Source: Paenibacillus sonchi (GTDB lineage Bacteria > Bacillota > Bacilli > Paenibacillales > Paenibacillaceae). From it: a stretch of DNA of 64,000 nucleotides. This document shows, one piece after another, positions 38,422-47,686 of the stretch (positions are counted from its first letter, which is position 1; the number at the start of each line of letters is the position of its first letter). Below the pieces are notes generated by a model. The model saw only the letters and a program-made list of their open reading frames with translations. It made no database searches and was not told the DNA's origin. The position numbers and the translations under genes were made by a program. The DNA lies in contig NZ_CP068595.1 of the NCBI RefSeq assembly GCF_016772475.1, positions 4,588,001 to 4,652,000 on the forward strand, given 5' to 3'.

Positions 38422-39315
38422 TTGTTCAAAGATTTATTTCAAAAAAAACGGAAGTACGCGACCATTCCTTCAGAACGTGTGGAGCGGACCGGCGGACCGG
38501 TTGAAGGCGAACGGCCCAAACGGGAGATTCCCGAAGGGCTTATGAGCAAGTGCACCAAATGCGGAACGATCCAGTACAGCAAGGAGCTGGAGAAGAACCT
38601 GAAGGTATGCCCTTCCTGCGGCTACCATATGCGCCTGAACGCTTCTGAACGGATCGCGATGACGCTGGACCCTGAAGGGTTTATTGAATTTGACAGTGAA
38701 ATGGCCTCTGTGGACCCGCTGCAGTTTCCGGGCTATGCGTCCAAGCTGGAACAGCAGCAGTCCAAAACAGGACAGGTTGAAGCTGTGGTCACAGGCCAGG
38801 GCACCATTGGCGGCCATCCGGTGATTGTTGCGGTAATGAACTTTGAGTTTTTTACCGGCAGCATGGGCTCGGTTGTAGGTGAGAAAATTACGCGTGCGGT
38901 GGAAGAAGCCACTGAGAAGAGACTGCCGCTGCTGATCTTTTCGACTTCGGGCGGGGCACGGATGCAGGAGAGCATTCTCAGTCTGATGCAGATGGCCAAG
39001 ACCAGCGCCGCACTTGCCAGATTCGGCGAGGTTGGCGGGCTGTATATCTCCGTCATTACCGATCCGACTACGGGCGGTGTATCGGCGAGCTTTGCCAGTC
39101 TCGGGGATATCATCATAGCCGAACCGGGGGCAGTCTTTGGCTTTGCCGGACGGATTGTGATTGAGCAGACGATCCGCCAGAAGCTTCCGGAGGATTTCCA
39201 GACCGCTGAATTCAACCTTCAGCATGGACAGCTGGATTTGGTGGTGCACCGCAAGGAAATGCGGGCAACTCTTGCCAAGCTGCTGGATCTGCATGATGTG
39301 AAAGGGGGATTTTAG
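38422..39315 (+). CDS. accD: acetyl-CoA carboxylase carboxyltransferase subunit beta
   Basis: Transfers the carboxyl group from carboxybiotin to acetyl-CoA, the first committed step of fatty-acid synthesis, as an alpha2beta2 complex with AccA. 297 residues. N-terminal four-Cys zinc ribbon (CTKCGTIQ ... CPSCGYH), then the crotonase-like core with [23 protein letters not shown] and [15 protein letters not shown] start at 38422 ([17 protein letters not shown]) with GAAGAGGTG upstream; the typical AccD N-terminus supports it. Followed one base later by accA. Confidence 0.95.
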   Translation: MFKDLFQKKRKYATIPSERVERTGGPVEGERPKREIPEGLMSKCTKCGTIQYSKELEKNLKVCPSCGYHMRLNASERIAMTLDPEGFIEFDSEMASVDPLQFPGYASKLEQQQSKTGQVEAVVTGQGTIGGHPVIVAVMNFEFFTGSMGSVVGEKITRAVEEATEKRLPLLIFSTSGGARMQESILSLMQMAKTSAALARFGEVGGLYISVITDPTTGGVSASFASLGDIIIAEPGAVFGFAGRIVIEQTIRQKLPEDFQTAEFNLQHGQLDLVVHRKEMRATLAKLLDLHDVKGGF

Positions 39316-39316
39316 G

Positions 39317-40317
39317 TTGGCGGGAGAGTTGCCTTTTGAAATGCCTCTGTTAGAGATGCGCAAGAAAATTGCCGAGCTGAAGCAGTTCGGTGAAGAAAAA
39401 GGGATTGATTTCAGCGATGAAACCGCCCGGCTTGAAGAACGGTACCGTGTGATGGAAGATGAAATATACTCGAATATATCGCCGTCCCAGAAGATGCATC
39501 TGGCCCGGCATCATAGCCGTCCAACCTCAATGGATCTGATAAGCCTGATGTTTACCGACTTCATCGAGCTGCATGGCGACCGCCATTTCGGTGATGATCT
39601 GGCTGTGGTTGGCGGAATTGCCAAGCTGAACGGGGCGCCCGTCACGGTGATCGGTCAGCAGCGGGGCAAGGATACGAAGGAAAACATCCTCCGTTTCTTC
39701 GGCAGCGCCCATCCGGAAGGATTCCGGAAGGCTTTGCGTCTGATGAAGCAGGCGGAGAAGTTTGGCCGTCCGATCGTTACTTTTGTCGATACCAAGGGAG
39801 CCTACCCCGGCAATACGGCAGAAGAAAGAGGCCAATCGGAAGCTATTGCCAGAAATTTGTATGAAATGTCGCAGCTGGCCGTGCCTGTGGTGTGTGTGAT
39901 CATAGGCGAAGGCGGCAGCGGCGGTGCTTTGGCTATGGCAGTGGGCAACCGCGTCCTGATGCTGGAGCATGCCATTTATTCGGCCATCTCCCCGAACGGT
40001 GCGGCGTCTATTTTATGGAAGGATGCCTCCAAGGCGGAGCAGGCAGCAGAAGCAATGAAGATTACAGCCGCCGATCTGCTGGAGATGGAGGTCATTGAAG
40101 AGATCGTTCCGGAGCCCGGGGCGGCGCTCACCGTGACTACGAAGAGACCGCAGCGGCGATTAAGGATGCCGTGTGGCGCCATTTGCAGGAGTTGTCGGGG
40201 CTGGACTCTGCCGAGCTCAAAGAGGACCGCTACCGTAAATTCCGCAAAATTGGCGTATTTGCCGAAGCAGAGGCTGAACTGGTCAGCGCTGAGGCTGAAG
40301 TGCACAGCGTCGACTAA
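39317..40317 (+). CDS. accA: acetyl-CoA carboxylase carboxyltransferase subunit alpha (one frameshift)
   Basis: Partner of AccD. 333 residues after repair. The N-terminus ([20 protein letters not shown]) and core ([60 protein letters not shown]) are canonical. The frame breaks at 40118-40121: GGGG needs one more G, after which ...VPEPGG reads on as [18 protein letters not shown], then [14 protein letters not shown], to a stop at 40315. Without the repair an aberrant tail runs on to 40420. Because the gene is essential, sequence error is likely. TTG start at 39317, one base after accD. In Bacillus pfkA follows; here it does not. Confidence 0.93.
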
Positions 40318-40647
40318 AGACAGGCCTCCATTTGCACTTTCAGACATAAGTATATTTTTGGCAGATCTCAATCCGGACGGGCTTCAGTATACTTTTATTA
40401 CCAATCCAACAACCCTGTGATAGCTGCAGGGCTGTTTTTGTTTTGCCGGCTTTTTTTGAAAATATAAAGTAAATTTACTGTAAAAAGTCGCAGCAACATT
40501 GATTTTGTGTCCAAGTTGCAGTAATATTCATTAGGGTGCAGTAAAAGGTACATGTGACAAAGTTCCTATGCAAATTGCATGCCTTATAGTAGATTTTGTA
40601 GTTGGAAAAAGTGAGACAGAGAGAACGAAAAAACGGAGGAAAACCTA
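40318..40647. other. spacer between accA and pyk, no pfkA
   Basis: Holds the accA terminator (40409-40439), then AT-rich DNA with three GTTGCAG/GTGCAG-like repeats (about 40484-40548) and a palindromic TGCAAATTGCA (40569-40579). No coding sequence is visible. A promoter for pyk must lie here, but no consensus pair stood out. Confidence 0.55.
40409..40439 (+). terminator. terminator after accA
   Basis: ACAACCCTG (40409-40417) pairs with CAGGGCTGT (40427-40435, one mismatch), followed by TTTT. Confidence 0.7.
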
Positions 40648-42072
40648 ATGCGGAAAAGTAAAATTGTATGTACGATTGGTCCTGCTAGTGAATCGTTGGA
40701 GAATATCAAAAAATTGATTTTGGCCGGTATGAATGTAGCCCGTCTGAACTTCTCCCACGGCGATTTTGAAGAGCACGGCAACCGGATCAAAACGATCCGT
40801 CAGGCTTCCCAGGAGCTTGGCAAGACTGTTGCTATCCTGCTCGACACCAAAGGACCAGAGATTCGCACAGGCAAACTGGAAGTAGAACCGATTGAGCTGG
40901 TACAGGACGAGTATCTGACACTGACTACGGAAGAAATCCTTGGTGACCAAAACCGTATCTCTGTCACTTACACCGACCTTCCTAGCGATGTTCAAGTAGG
41001 ATCTACCATCCTGATCGACGACGGCCTTATCGGACTTACCGTTGTTGACATTCAAGGCACCGAAATCAAGACCCGCATTGTTAACGGCGGTACGATCAAG
41101 AGCAAGAAGGGTGTTAACGTACCTGGAGTTGCTATTTCCCTGCCGGGCATTACGGAAAAAGACACCAATGATATCATTTTTGGGATCGAACAGGACATCG
41201 ATTTTATCGCCGCTTCCTTCGTCCGCAAAGCCAGCGACGTTCAGGAAATCCGTGCATTGCTTGAGAAGCACAACGCTTCCCATATCCAAATCATTTCCAA
41301 AATCGAAAACCAGCAAGGTGTTGACAACCTTGATGAAATTCTGGCAGTTTCCGACGGCCTGATGGTTGCCCGCGGCGACCTTGGTGTGGAAATTCCGGCT
41401 GAAGATGTGCCTTTGGCTCAGAAATTGATGATTCAAAAATGTAACATTGCCGGCAAACCGGTAATTACTGCAACACAAATGCTGGATTCCATGCAGCGTA
41501 ATCCGCGTCCTACCCGTGCTGAAGCGAGTGACGTAGCGAACGCAATTTTTGATGGAACCGATGCAATCATGCTGTCCGGTGAAACAGCTGCCGGGAAATA
41601 TCCGGTAGAATCCGTGCTGACTATGTCCCGCATTGCCGAGAAGGCTGAATCCGCACTGAATCACCGTGAGATCTTCATGAAGCAGCAGATCGCTCAAGAA
41701 ACTACTGTAACTGAAGCAATCAGCCAATCCGTAGCGATCTCCGCTCTGGACCTGAATGCCAAAGCTATTATTTCTTCGACAGTAACAGGCCACACTGCAC
41801 GCGTGGTTTCCAAATACCGTCCTAAATCACAGATTATCGCTGTGACCACACAAGAAAGAACTATGCGTCAACTCGCTCTTGTCTGGGGCGTAACTCCAGT
41901 TCACGGACTTGAAGCTACTTCAACCGATGAATTGCTGGAAACGGCCCTCAAAGGCGGCAAAGCTTCCGGTCTGGTTAAAGCCGGCGATCTGGTTGTAATT
42001 ACAGCCGGTATTCCGCTGGGACGTTCCGGTTCCACGAACCTGGTTAAAGTAGACACGATTCCAGCTGATTAG
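40648..42072 (+). CDS. pyk: pyruvate kinase
   Basis: Converts phosphoenolpyruvate and ADP to pyruvate and ATP, the last step of glycolysis. 474 residues. Seen: the N-terminal [20 protein letters not shown], the ATP/metal block [11 protein letters not shown], the PK signature [20 protein letters not shown] with its catalytic Lys, and [12 protein letters not shown]. It lacks the extra C-terminal PEP-utilizer-like domain of B. subtilis Pyk (585 residues), as in many other bacteria. ATG 40648 with CGGAGG upstream. It has its own spacer and a strong terminator, so it is likely a single-gene unit. Confidence 0.96.
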   Translation: MRKSKIVCTIGPASESLENIKKLILAGMNVARLNFSHGDFEEHGNRIKTIRQASQELGKTVAILLDTKGPEIRTGKLEVEPIELVQDEYLTLTTEEILGDQNRISVTYTDLPSDVQVGSTILIDDGLIGLTVVDIQGTEIKTRIVNGGTIKSKKGVNVPGVAISLPGITEKDTNDIIFGIEQDIDFIAASFVRKASDVQEIRALLEKHNASHIQIISKIENQQGVDNLDEILAVSDGLMVARGDLGVEIPAEDVPLAQKLMIQKCNIAGKPVITATQMLDSMQRNPRPTRAEASDVANAIFDGTDAIMLSGETAAGKYPVESVLTMSRIAEKAESALNHREIFMKQQIAQETTVTEAISQSVAISALDLNAKAIISSTVTGHTARVVSKYRPKSQIIAVTTQERTMRQLALVWGVTPVHGLEATSTDELLETALKGGKASGLVKAGDLVVITAGIPLGRSGSTNLVKVDTIPAD

Positions 42073-42111
42073 TCTTCTGGACATCTGTTCTTTGCCTTGA
42101 TGATTGAATGA

Positions 42112-42149
42112 CAAAAAAGCAATGGTGCAGGACGCCATTGCTTTTTTTT
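42112..42149. terminator. strong bidirectional terminator after pyk
   Basis: AAAAAAGCAATGG (42113-42125) pairs with CCATTGCTTTTTT (42135-42147). A and T runs flank the stem, so it can serve both pyk and the convergent peptidase gene. Confidence 0.88.
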
Positions 42150-42200
42150 GCTAAAATGAATGCTTGTATACCGAAGCGAGTGCTTGAGGCAAAAATACCA

Positions 42201-42944
42201 TTAAGAGCGGACAATAATAGGGCTTCTGGAGTGAATCAGAGGTTTCCCTTTACGATAGACCCGTTTGACTATAAAAGCATCGCCGCTGGCATTGGGGCTC
42301 CCGGGTACACTTACTGTAATTTTCTTCTGTACCATGATTCCGCTGTCAGCAGGTGTCAGCCTTGGACTTCTCCCGTTGACACGGCAGTTGAAGAAGCGGG
42401 TGGTTGATACCTTAGCCAGCTTTCCGATGATACCGCCCACTAAGGGCGCTTCCATGATCCATTCGGCGGAGGTTTGAGGCCCGGTGTAACGCTGAAATGT
42501 GCGAAAGGTCCATGATTTGCTGAGATTGAAAAGCGTGATGCTCCATTTGCCGCTGCCAAGCTTAACGATAGAAGCCTGCATGTGATCCCCCGGTGATACG
42601 GGCAAAGGAATAACGGTCTCAGCGGCAGGGAGAATCTCCCACCAGGCATAATAGTGGACAACCCCGCCCATAGATTCATGACCGGTGCCTGTCTGAATCA
42701 GGCTGCTGTTTTTGAAGCCGTCGATCCCGATCCAGGCTGAAGAATAGGTGGGGCTGGAAGTGGGTTTGACCAAGGGGACAATCCATTCGCCGGATATCCG
42801 CCGAAACGCGCCTTTTTTTCCGTAGATGGCGTACCCGCTCCAGTTGCCGGAGGTCCAGCCAAAGCCGGTGCTTTGCGCTTTGCCCGAATGGACTTTGTCC
42901 GTTACGCAGGGCCGGGTGCGTTTTGAAAGCTCAGCTCTGTTCAC
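42201..42944 (-). CDS. family G1 (eqolisin-type) glutamic peptidase
   Basis: 247 residues. The G1 signatures are visible in order: NWSGYAIYGKKG, WIGIDGFKN, the catalytic Gln in LIQTGTGHE, the YYAWWEILPA block, PVSPGD, and the catalytic Glu in SAEWIMEAP. Eqolisins were first known as acid-active fungal endopeptidases; bacterial relatives exist and are little studied. No signal peptide is seen, whereas fungal forms are secreted proforms. GTG 42944 was chosen because AAAGGCGGTGG precedes it; the frame is open to a TTG at 42965. It sits between pyk and an MFS gene with no evident functional partner. Confidence 0.8.
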   Translation of the reverse strand: MNRAELSKRTRPCVTDKVHSGKAQSTGFGWTSGNWSGYAIYGKKGAFRRISGEWIVPLVKPTSSPTYSSAWIGIDGFKNSSLIQTGTGHESMGGVVHYYAWWEILPAAETVIPLPVSPGDHMQASIVKLGSGKWSITLFNLSKSWTFRTFQRYTGPQTSAEWIMEAPLVGGIIGKLAKVSTTRFFNCRVNGRSPRLTPADSGIMVQKKITVSVPGSPNASGDAFIVKRVYRKGKPLIHSRSPIIVRS

Positions 42945-43062
42945 ATATCCACCGCCTTTTATCAATATGAGAAGTTAAGACTTGCTGCTCTATTAAATGC
43001 GGCGCAAAGTTATAAAGTATGGGTATTCCGTTAAAAAGGAATAGAGAGGACTTATTGCACAA

Positions 43063-44244
43063 ATGAAAAAACTGCTCAAGCTGCGCGGATTTTATCTGTT
43101 CTTGGGACTTGCCGGCGGTTCATTCGGCTCTTATCTTACCCTGCTGCTGAAGCAGGGGGGACTGGACAGCGGCCGGATCGGAATGCTCATGGCGACTGGC
43201 ACACTGATTGCCATCTGTATTCAACCTTTATGGGGTGTAATTTCTGACCGCTACAACCAAGCCCGGCTGGTGCTGATTTTAAGTGTGGCGGTTCCGGCGG
43301 TATTGGCAGTTTTTTACCAGTCGGATTATTTCATTGTTTTGCTGGTGGTTTATACTCTCTCGACCATCTTTTCCTCTACACAGGCTCCTATAGCCGATTC
43401 CTACGCCATTGTAGCGGCGAACAAGGCCGGCTCCACTTATGGGAGCATCCGGATGATGCTTAGCATAGGAGCGGCCGTAGGGGCCTATGCGGGGTCGCAG
43501 TATGTCTCGCATTTTTCCGTATCCACGATCTGGGTGCCGTTTCTGCTGCTGAGCAGTGTGGCCGTTGTGTTTGCGCTCACCCTGCCCAAGCAGGCGGAAG
43601 AGAACCGAATGATGAGCCAGTCGTTCTCCAAGGGCATCAAAACGCTGCTGGGCAACAAAATATTTTTGGCTTTTCTAGGCGGGAGTTTTCTCGTGAACCA
43701 GACGATGACGGCCTTTGGTACTTATTTTGTACTGGCCTTTCAATCGGTGGGGGGCTCGACCAGCCATGCCGGGATTGCGCTGTTCATCGCCTCGTTTACG
43801 AACTTTCCCTCCATGCTGTATGCCTCGAAGGTCATTAAGAAGCTGGGCAGGGAGCGCACGCTGCTGCTGGGTGCCCTCATCTATGTGCTGCGATGGGGAA
43901 TTCAGTTCGCTTTTCCGGCCCCAGAGGTGATGATCGGCGTCCAGGTGCTGCATGGCCTGTCTTTTGGGCTTTTTTATGTCGCTGCCGTGGAGTATGTATC
44001 GCATATTACGCTGCCGGAAATGCAGGCTACAGGCCAAAGTGTGTTCAACATCGTATTCTCCGGTTTTGCGGGGATTCTGGGTAATCTGCTCAACGGGATT
44101 TTGCTCAGGGAGGGTGGAGTGTGGCTGATGAATTTATCCTGCATGCTCAGCTCTGCGGTGGGAGTGCTGCTGATCTTTTACGTCTCCCGGAGCACACGCA
44201 AGCGCATTCTAATACCGGTAGCATCCGAAAGAGCAAGCCTTTAG
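43063..44244 (+). CDS. MFS transporter (MFS_1-like, sugar/nucleoside-proton symporter type)
   Basis: Membrane permease of 393 residues with about 12 hydrophobic segments. The MFS A-motif appears as GVISDRYNQARLVL after TM2, and a second, weaker copy as KVIKKLGRERTLL in the middle. The N-terminus (KLLKLRGFYLFLGLAGGSFG) resembles the PPP/LacY-like subgroup. The substrate cannot be told. ATG at 43063; only a weak GAGAGGA lies upstream. It lies 59 bases before the thioesterase gene and 60-odd bases from the divergent peptidase spacer, so it may head a three-gene unit with the thioesterase and fxsA. Confidence 0.87.
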   Translation: MKKLLKLRGFYLFLGLAGGSFGSYLTLLLKQGGLDSGRIGMLMATGTLIAICIQPLWGVISDRYNQARLVLILSVAVPAVLAVFYQSDYFIVLLVVYTLSTIFSSTQAPIADSYAIVAANKAGSTYGSIRMMLSIGAAVGAYAGSQYVSHFSVSTIWVPFLLLSSVAVVFALTLPKQAEENRMMSQSFSKGIKTLLGNKIFLAFLGGSFLVNQTMTAFGTYFVLAFQSVGGSTSHAGIALFIASFTNFPSMLYASKVIKKLGRERTLLLGALIYVLRWGIQFAFPAPEVMIGVQVLHGLSFGLFYVAAVEYVSHITLPEMQATGQSVFNIVFSGFAGILGNLLNGILLREGGVWLMNLSCMLSSAVGVLLIFYVSRSTRKRILIPVASERASL

Positions 44245-44303
44245 GAGCTGCGGAAATCTAAGATTGGCGGAACAGTTTCTGCCTGGAAAGGGGCATTGTA
44301 CAT

Positions 44304-44843
44304 ATGAAATCACGCAATCCGGGATTGACCAGCCGCTGGTATGGCACAACGTTCCGCGTACGCTATCAGGAGACAGACCAGATGGGAGTGGTCTATCACG
44401 CCAATTATTTGAGCTGGTTCGAGAGCGGGCGTACGGAGATGTTCCGGGAGCTTGGCTTTGCCTACCGTTCGCTGGAAAATATGGGGGTGCTTCTCCCGGT
44501 AACCACAGCAGATTTGCAATTTAAAAGTCCGGCGCGATATGATGATCTTGTCGCTGTGTATGCACGGCTTACCACTTTCTCGGCACTCCGGGTTGTATAC
44601 GAATATGAAATCCGCCGGTTGGCCGGGATGGAGGAAGTAACGGGTGATCCGGAGGCATTTGGTCTTGCGGGGTTTTCTGCACCTGCTGATGTTGAGCAAT
44701 TGCCCGGAGAATTGCTGGTTACCGGTTCAACGAGCCATGTGTGGCTGAATACGGAGTGGAAGCCTGTAAGGCTGGACCGGGTGCTGCCGGAGTTGTTTTT
44801 GGCCATAACCATGGCGCTGAGGGAAGAAGGAGGAGCAGTATGA
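44304..44843 (+). CDS. acyl-CoA thioesterase, YbgC/FadM (4HBT) family
   Basis: Hotdog-fold thioesterase, 179 residues. The 4HBT signature is clear: FRVRYQETDQMGVVYHANYL followed by WFESGRTEMFR, in which the Asp of ETDQMG is the catalytic residue. The middle (DLQFKSPARYDDLVAVYARL) is also typical. The C-terminal part has an insert of about 20 residues (VTGDPEAFGLAGFSAPADVE) not usual in the family. ATG 44304 follows AAAGGGG. Its stop overlaps the fxsA start (ATGA), so the two are translationally coupled. Confidence 0.88.
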   Translation: MKSRNPGLTSRWYGTTFRVRYQETDQMGVVYHANYLSWFESGRTEMFRELGFAYRSLENMGVLLPVTTADLQFKSPARYDDLVAVYARLTTFSALRVVYEYEIRRLAGMEEVTGDPEAFGLAGFSAPADVEQLPGELLVTGSTSHVWLNTEWKPVRLDRVLPELFLAITMALREEGGAV

Positions 44844-45238
44844 TCAGGAACAAATGGCTTTGGGCTGCATTGTTTGTTATCCCGGCCGTGGAATTATTCG
44901 GGTTTATTTACGTGGCGGGTTTTCTCGGAGCCCCCAAGACGCTGCTGCTCATGCTGGCCAGTTCCGTGATCGGCTTTTTGATGATGCGCTTCGAGGGCAA
45001 GAAGGTGCTGCTGGACAGCAGAACGCATATGCAGGAAGGCCGGGTGCCGGGGAGGACCATGCTGGACGGCTTGTGCATCTTTTTTGGCGGCCTGCTGCTG
45101 ATTCTCCCAGGTTTTGTGACGGATATCGTCGGCTTTTCGCTGGTATTTCCGCTGACCCGGCCGCTGTACCGGGTTTTTCTGTTGAAATGGATTGAGAAAA
45201 AGATGAAAAACGGCACCTTCACCTTTTACCGCCGATAG
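44840..45238 (+). CDS. fxsA: FxsA-family cytoplasmic-membrane protein
   Basis: 132 residues with three or four hydrophobic segments: WLWAALFVIPAVELFGFIYV, TLLLMLASSVIGFLMMRFEG and GLCIFFGGLLLILPGFVTDI. The LPGFVTDIVGFSLVFPLTRP block is diagnostic of FxsA (B. subtilis YtzA). Escherichia coli FxsA relieves phage exclusion of T7 when overproduced; the normal role is unknown. ATG 44840 overlaps the thioesterase stop by four bases. Its position after pyk and before ytvI and citZ agrees with the Bacillus gene order. Confidence 0.9.
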   Translation: MIRNKWLWAALFVIPAVELFGFIYVAGFLGAPKTLLLMLASSVIGFLMMRFEGKKVLLDSRTHMQEGRVPGRTMLDGLCIFFGGLLLILPGFVTDIVGFSLVFPLTRPLYRVFLLKWIEKKMKNGTFTFYRR

Positions 45239-45274
45239 GCTGGTAAGAGGCCGGGGCCAGCCGGACTTGCGTGC

Positions 45275-45372
45275 GCTAAAAGGTGAAATAAGAGGTAAAA
45301 GTACCTTTGATTTGGCTGGGTGTGTGCTAAAAGGTGAAATGAGTTTGAATTGGCCGGATGTGCGCAGGGTAA
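45275..45372 (+). repeat. short tandem repeat after fxsA
   Basis: GCTAAAAGGTGAAAT occurs at 45275-45289 and 45326-45340 in a 51-base period, within longer similar units beginning with GGCTGG/GGCCGG and GTGYGC. A third unit starts at about 45343 (TTTGAATTGGCCGG) and breaks off after GTGCGC. Confidence 0.65.
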
Positions 45373-45396
45373 TTTTGTCTCTCTTGTTTTGCCGGA

Positions 45397-45444
45397 GCGC
45401 ATTTCTATTGCAGATTCTGTATCTGCACTAGAAACGCTTTTTTT
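45397..45444 (+). terminator. long terminator after the fxsA region
   Basis: GCG, TTTCTA and TGCAGAT on the left pair with ATCTGCA, TAGAAA and CGC on the right around TCTGT, with single-base interruptions, then seven T. Confidence 0.85.
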
Positions 45445-45522
45445 AAAAGATAAGTTATATGTTTTGGGGGAAGCGAAGCTTACCCCTGATTAAAGCCGCC
45501 CCTTTCACCGGTAGCTGCATAC

Positions 45523-45569
45523 AAAGCTTGCGAAGATACCGTTACCGGTATTTAACCGCAAGCTTTTTT
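45523..45569 (+). terminator. second terminator, 80 bases further on
   Basis: AAAGCTTGCG (45523-45532) pairs exactly with CGCAAGCTTT (45557-45566), with an inner ATACCG/CGGTAT helix, then TTT. No gene lies between the two terminators. Confidence 0.8.
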
Positions 45570-45575
45570 ATCGCT

Positions 45576-45719
45576 TAGGAACTATACAATGTTAAACAAT
45601 GCGGGTATCTATGAAGCTTCGGATGAATAGCGGAATCAGTCCGCATAACCTGCTGAACCGCCTGAATCAGCAAAATAAAGGCTCTCCTGTCCGCAACAGC
45701 TGCGGATCGATCGTGAAGA
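45576..45719 (+). repeat. dispersed intergenic repeat, degenerate copy 3
   Basis: Both ends match the long repeat: TTAGGAACTATACAATG at the left, and CTCTCCTGTCCGCAAC then CTGCGGATCGATCGTGAAG near the right (45681-45719). The middle is about half the usual length and diverged. Confidence 0.65.
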
Positions 45720-45840
45720 GGCCGAATGACGCTAATTTTGCCTATGGTACAACCATCCGTGCCCCCGTCGATTTTAGGGAACGGTGGGGAAATGGGTGGA
45801 GTCATAAGCTCCGTGCTGTTTTTCACCCGCCAGGGTGATT
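45720..45840. other. spacer between repeat copies
   Basis: Non-coding. It ends in a small hairpin, TCACCC-GCCA-GGGTGA at 45824-45839, directly before repeat copy 2. Copy 1 is likewise preceded by a hairpin. Confidence 0.5.
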
Positions 45841-46150
45841 TTGTTCTTGTTTAGGAAATTATGCAATGCAATAAAATGTGGATATCTTGGAAGCCGCAGA
45901 GGATATAAGCGATGCAGGAGGATTGGGTTCCATCCGCGGACTGATGCGGACAGAGGAGCCCTTATTTTGCCAAAAATCTTACTTTTTCAGTAGTTACGGA
46001 CTCAGGAGCCGTTATAACGTTCGATGGAGCCTGGAATAAAGGGGAAAGGGAGAAATAAAGGCATCTCGGTCCGTTGTCCTGCGGAATAGACGAATCTTCT
46101 ATCAATAACGGCTCTCCTGTCCGCAACGGGCTGCGGGTAGATCGTGAAGG
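45841..46150 (+). repeat. dispersed ~310-bp intergenic repeat, copy 2
   Basis: Matches 9363-9671 from TTGTTCTTGT to ATCGTGAAGG. Shared long blocks include GTGGATATCTTGGAAGCC, GAGGATATAAGCGATGCAG, CGCGGACTGATGCGGACAGA and GAGCCTGGAATAAAGGGGAA. It ends 30 bases before the stop of the convergent ytvI gene. Confidence 0.85.
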
Positions 46151-46179
46151 CGTACAACGGTGTGCAATGTTCCCTGCGC

Positions 46180-47295
46180 CTAATGCAGCCTCCCGCTCAC
46201 AATATAACTATGCAGGGCGCGGAACACACCGGCCCGGTGAAAGGCATCGAGCACGACCAGTAGGACGGGGCCGAGGAGCAGGCCGAGCATGCCGAACAGC
46301 TGAAGGCCGGCGAACACGCCGATCAGCATGGCAAGCGGGTCCAGGCCAATGCTGCTCGCAAGGACTTTCGGCTCCAGGATCTGGCGCGTGATGAGAATCA
46401 CGGCGTAGAGCACCGACAGCCCGATGCCGAGCGCCAGATTGCCGGTCATGTAAGAGTAGATTGCCCAAGGCAGCAGCACAATTCCTACGCCGAGATAGGG
46501 CACCAGATCAACCAGACCGATCGTCAGTCCGATGGCAAAGGCGGAGTTCACGCCAAGCAGCAGCAGCCCGGCGATGACAATAATGGCCGTGATTGAAATC
46601 AGCACCAGCTGCGCCCGCAGGTAGCCAAACAGCGCGTTGCGCAAATCGTGCCAAATCTCTGACACGGGTCTGCGCAGCGGCACAGGCACCAGTGCTCTCA
46701 GCTTGGCGTTGTGCCGCTCCCAGCCTGTGCTGAGGAAGAAGGCGGATAACATGATGACGATCAGAATGGAGCCCATGCTGGGCAGTGCGGAGATCAGCTT
46801 AAGGACCATATTGAAGAAGCCGGTGATGATCTCGGTCACAGCCTGGCCTACCGTCTCCGTGGTTCTGCTGATATTGCTGTCGATTGTGGCGTGATAGTCC
46901 GGGTTATCGTGATAAAACTGGTTGATTTGATTAATAATATTTTGAATGCTGGCATTCCGGCTGATGGACAGCAGCAGCTCCCGCCACTGGTCGGTGTGCA
47001 GATCGAATGTCTGAAGCAGCCCGATCAATTCTTTGACAAGGCGGGTGATCAGCGCAGTCAGCACCAGTGCGGTACCCCCGACATAAAAAAGCAGTGAAAG
47101 CGACACGGCCAGCCAGCGCGGAAGCTTGAAGCCCCTCAGAATCAGCACCAGCGGATGCATCAGATAGGCGAGCAGGTAGGCAAGCAGCAGAGGATACACG
47201 AGCGGCAGCAGCACATAGACCCCCAGCAGCAGCAATGCGGCGGCCAGTACGACCCAGAGGCCGCGCAGCACTCTTTTTAATACCAGCGAATCCAT
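46180..47295 (-). CDS. ytvI: sporulation integral membrane protein YtvI (AI-2E transporter family)
   Basis: 371 residues, about seven or eight membrane segments. Typical blocks: VLLPLVYPLLLAYLLAYLMH near the N-terminus, and the C-terminal LVDLVPYLGVGIVLLPWAIY and EPKVLASSIGLDPLAMLIGV of the AI-2E/UPF0118 family. B. subtilis YtvI lies between ytzA (fxsA) and citZ, as here. The family is linked to export of small molecules, but YtvI has no proven substrate. ATG 47295 follows AGGAGGAGGG. Here it is divergent from citZ. Confidence 0.88.
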   Translation of the reverse strand: MDSLVLKRVLRGLWVVLAAALLLLGVYVLLPLVYPLLLAYLLAYLMHPLVLILRGFKLPRWLAVSLSLLFYVGGTALVLTALITRLVKELIGLLQTFDLHTDQWRELLLSISRNASIQNIINQINQFYHDNPDYHATIDSNISRTTETVGQAVTEIITGFFNMVLKLISALPSMGSILIVIMLSAFFLSTGWERHNAKLRALVPVPLRRPVSEIWHDLRNALFGYLRAQLVLISITAIIVIAGLLLLGVNSAFAIGLTIGLVDLVPYLGVGIVLLPWAIYSYMTGNLALGIGLSVLYAVILITRQILEPKVLASSIGLDPLAMLIGVFAGLQLFGMLGLLLGPVLLVVLDAFHRAGVFRALHSYIVSGRLH

Positions 47296-47420
47296 GCTTC
47301 ATCCCTCCTCCTGATCCGGCTCTCCGGGCATAATAACGGCTCGTCTAATATATATTCAGAGATTGGTTTTTGAGACTACCCGGAAACATTTATCCCGCTC
47401 ATACGAGTCAAGCACTAAAC

Positions 47421-47434
47421 TGAAAGCGCAAACA
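47421..47434. promoter_or_regulatory. candidate cre site upstream of citZ
   Basis: TGAAAGCGCAAACA agrees with the cre consensus at all but one position (A where T is expected in the right half). It lies 76 bases upstream of the citZ -35 box. Bacillus citZ is repressed by glucose through CcpA, so the role is plausible. Confidence 0.5.
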
Positions 47435-47509
47435 TGAAACAGGGAAAACGGAAGTTTTTTTCTATCTGTCCGATAAAATCATTTGATCTTTTTCAAAGCT
47501 TCCACGTTG

Positions 47510-47538
47510 TTCACATAACCGTCAAAATCCGTTATGAT
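47510..47538 (+). promoter_or_regulatory. probable citZ promoter
   Basis: TTCACA (47510-47515), 17 bases, TATGAT (47533-47538). This predicts a leader of about 140 bases. Confidence 0.65.
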
Positions 47539-47686
47539 AAATAAAGGCTATACGCGAAAAGTTCGTTGCAATCTCTGCAGGAGGCCAGAACGCCTAGTTA
47601 TTAAAGATTGGGATATATCAAAATGTAAATGTTTTCATTACGTAAAAACAGCTTTTATACCCTTGTTGGCAAAGGAGAGAGATACT

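Noticed and set aside
40118..40420. Extended C-terminal tail of AccA ending at 40420
   Set aside because: The tail is out-of-frame sequence after a missing G; the adjacent frame gives the conserved AccA end at 40317.
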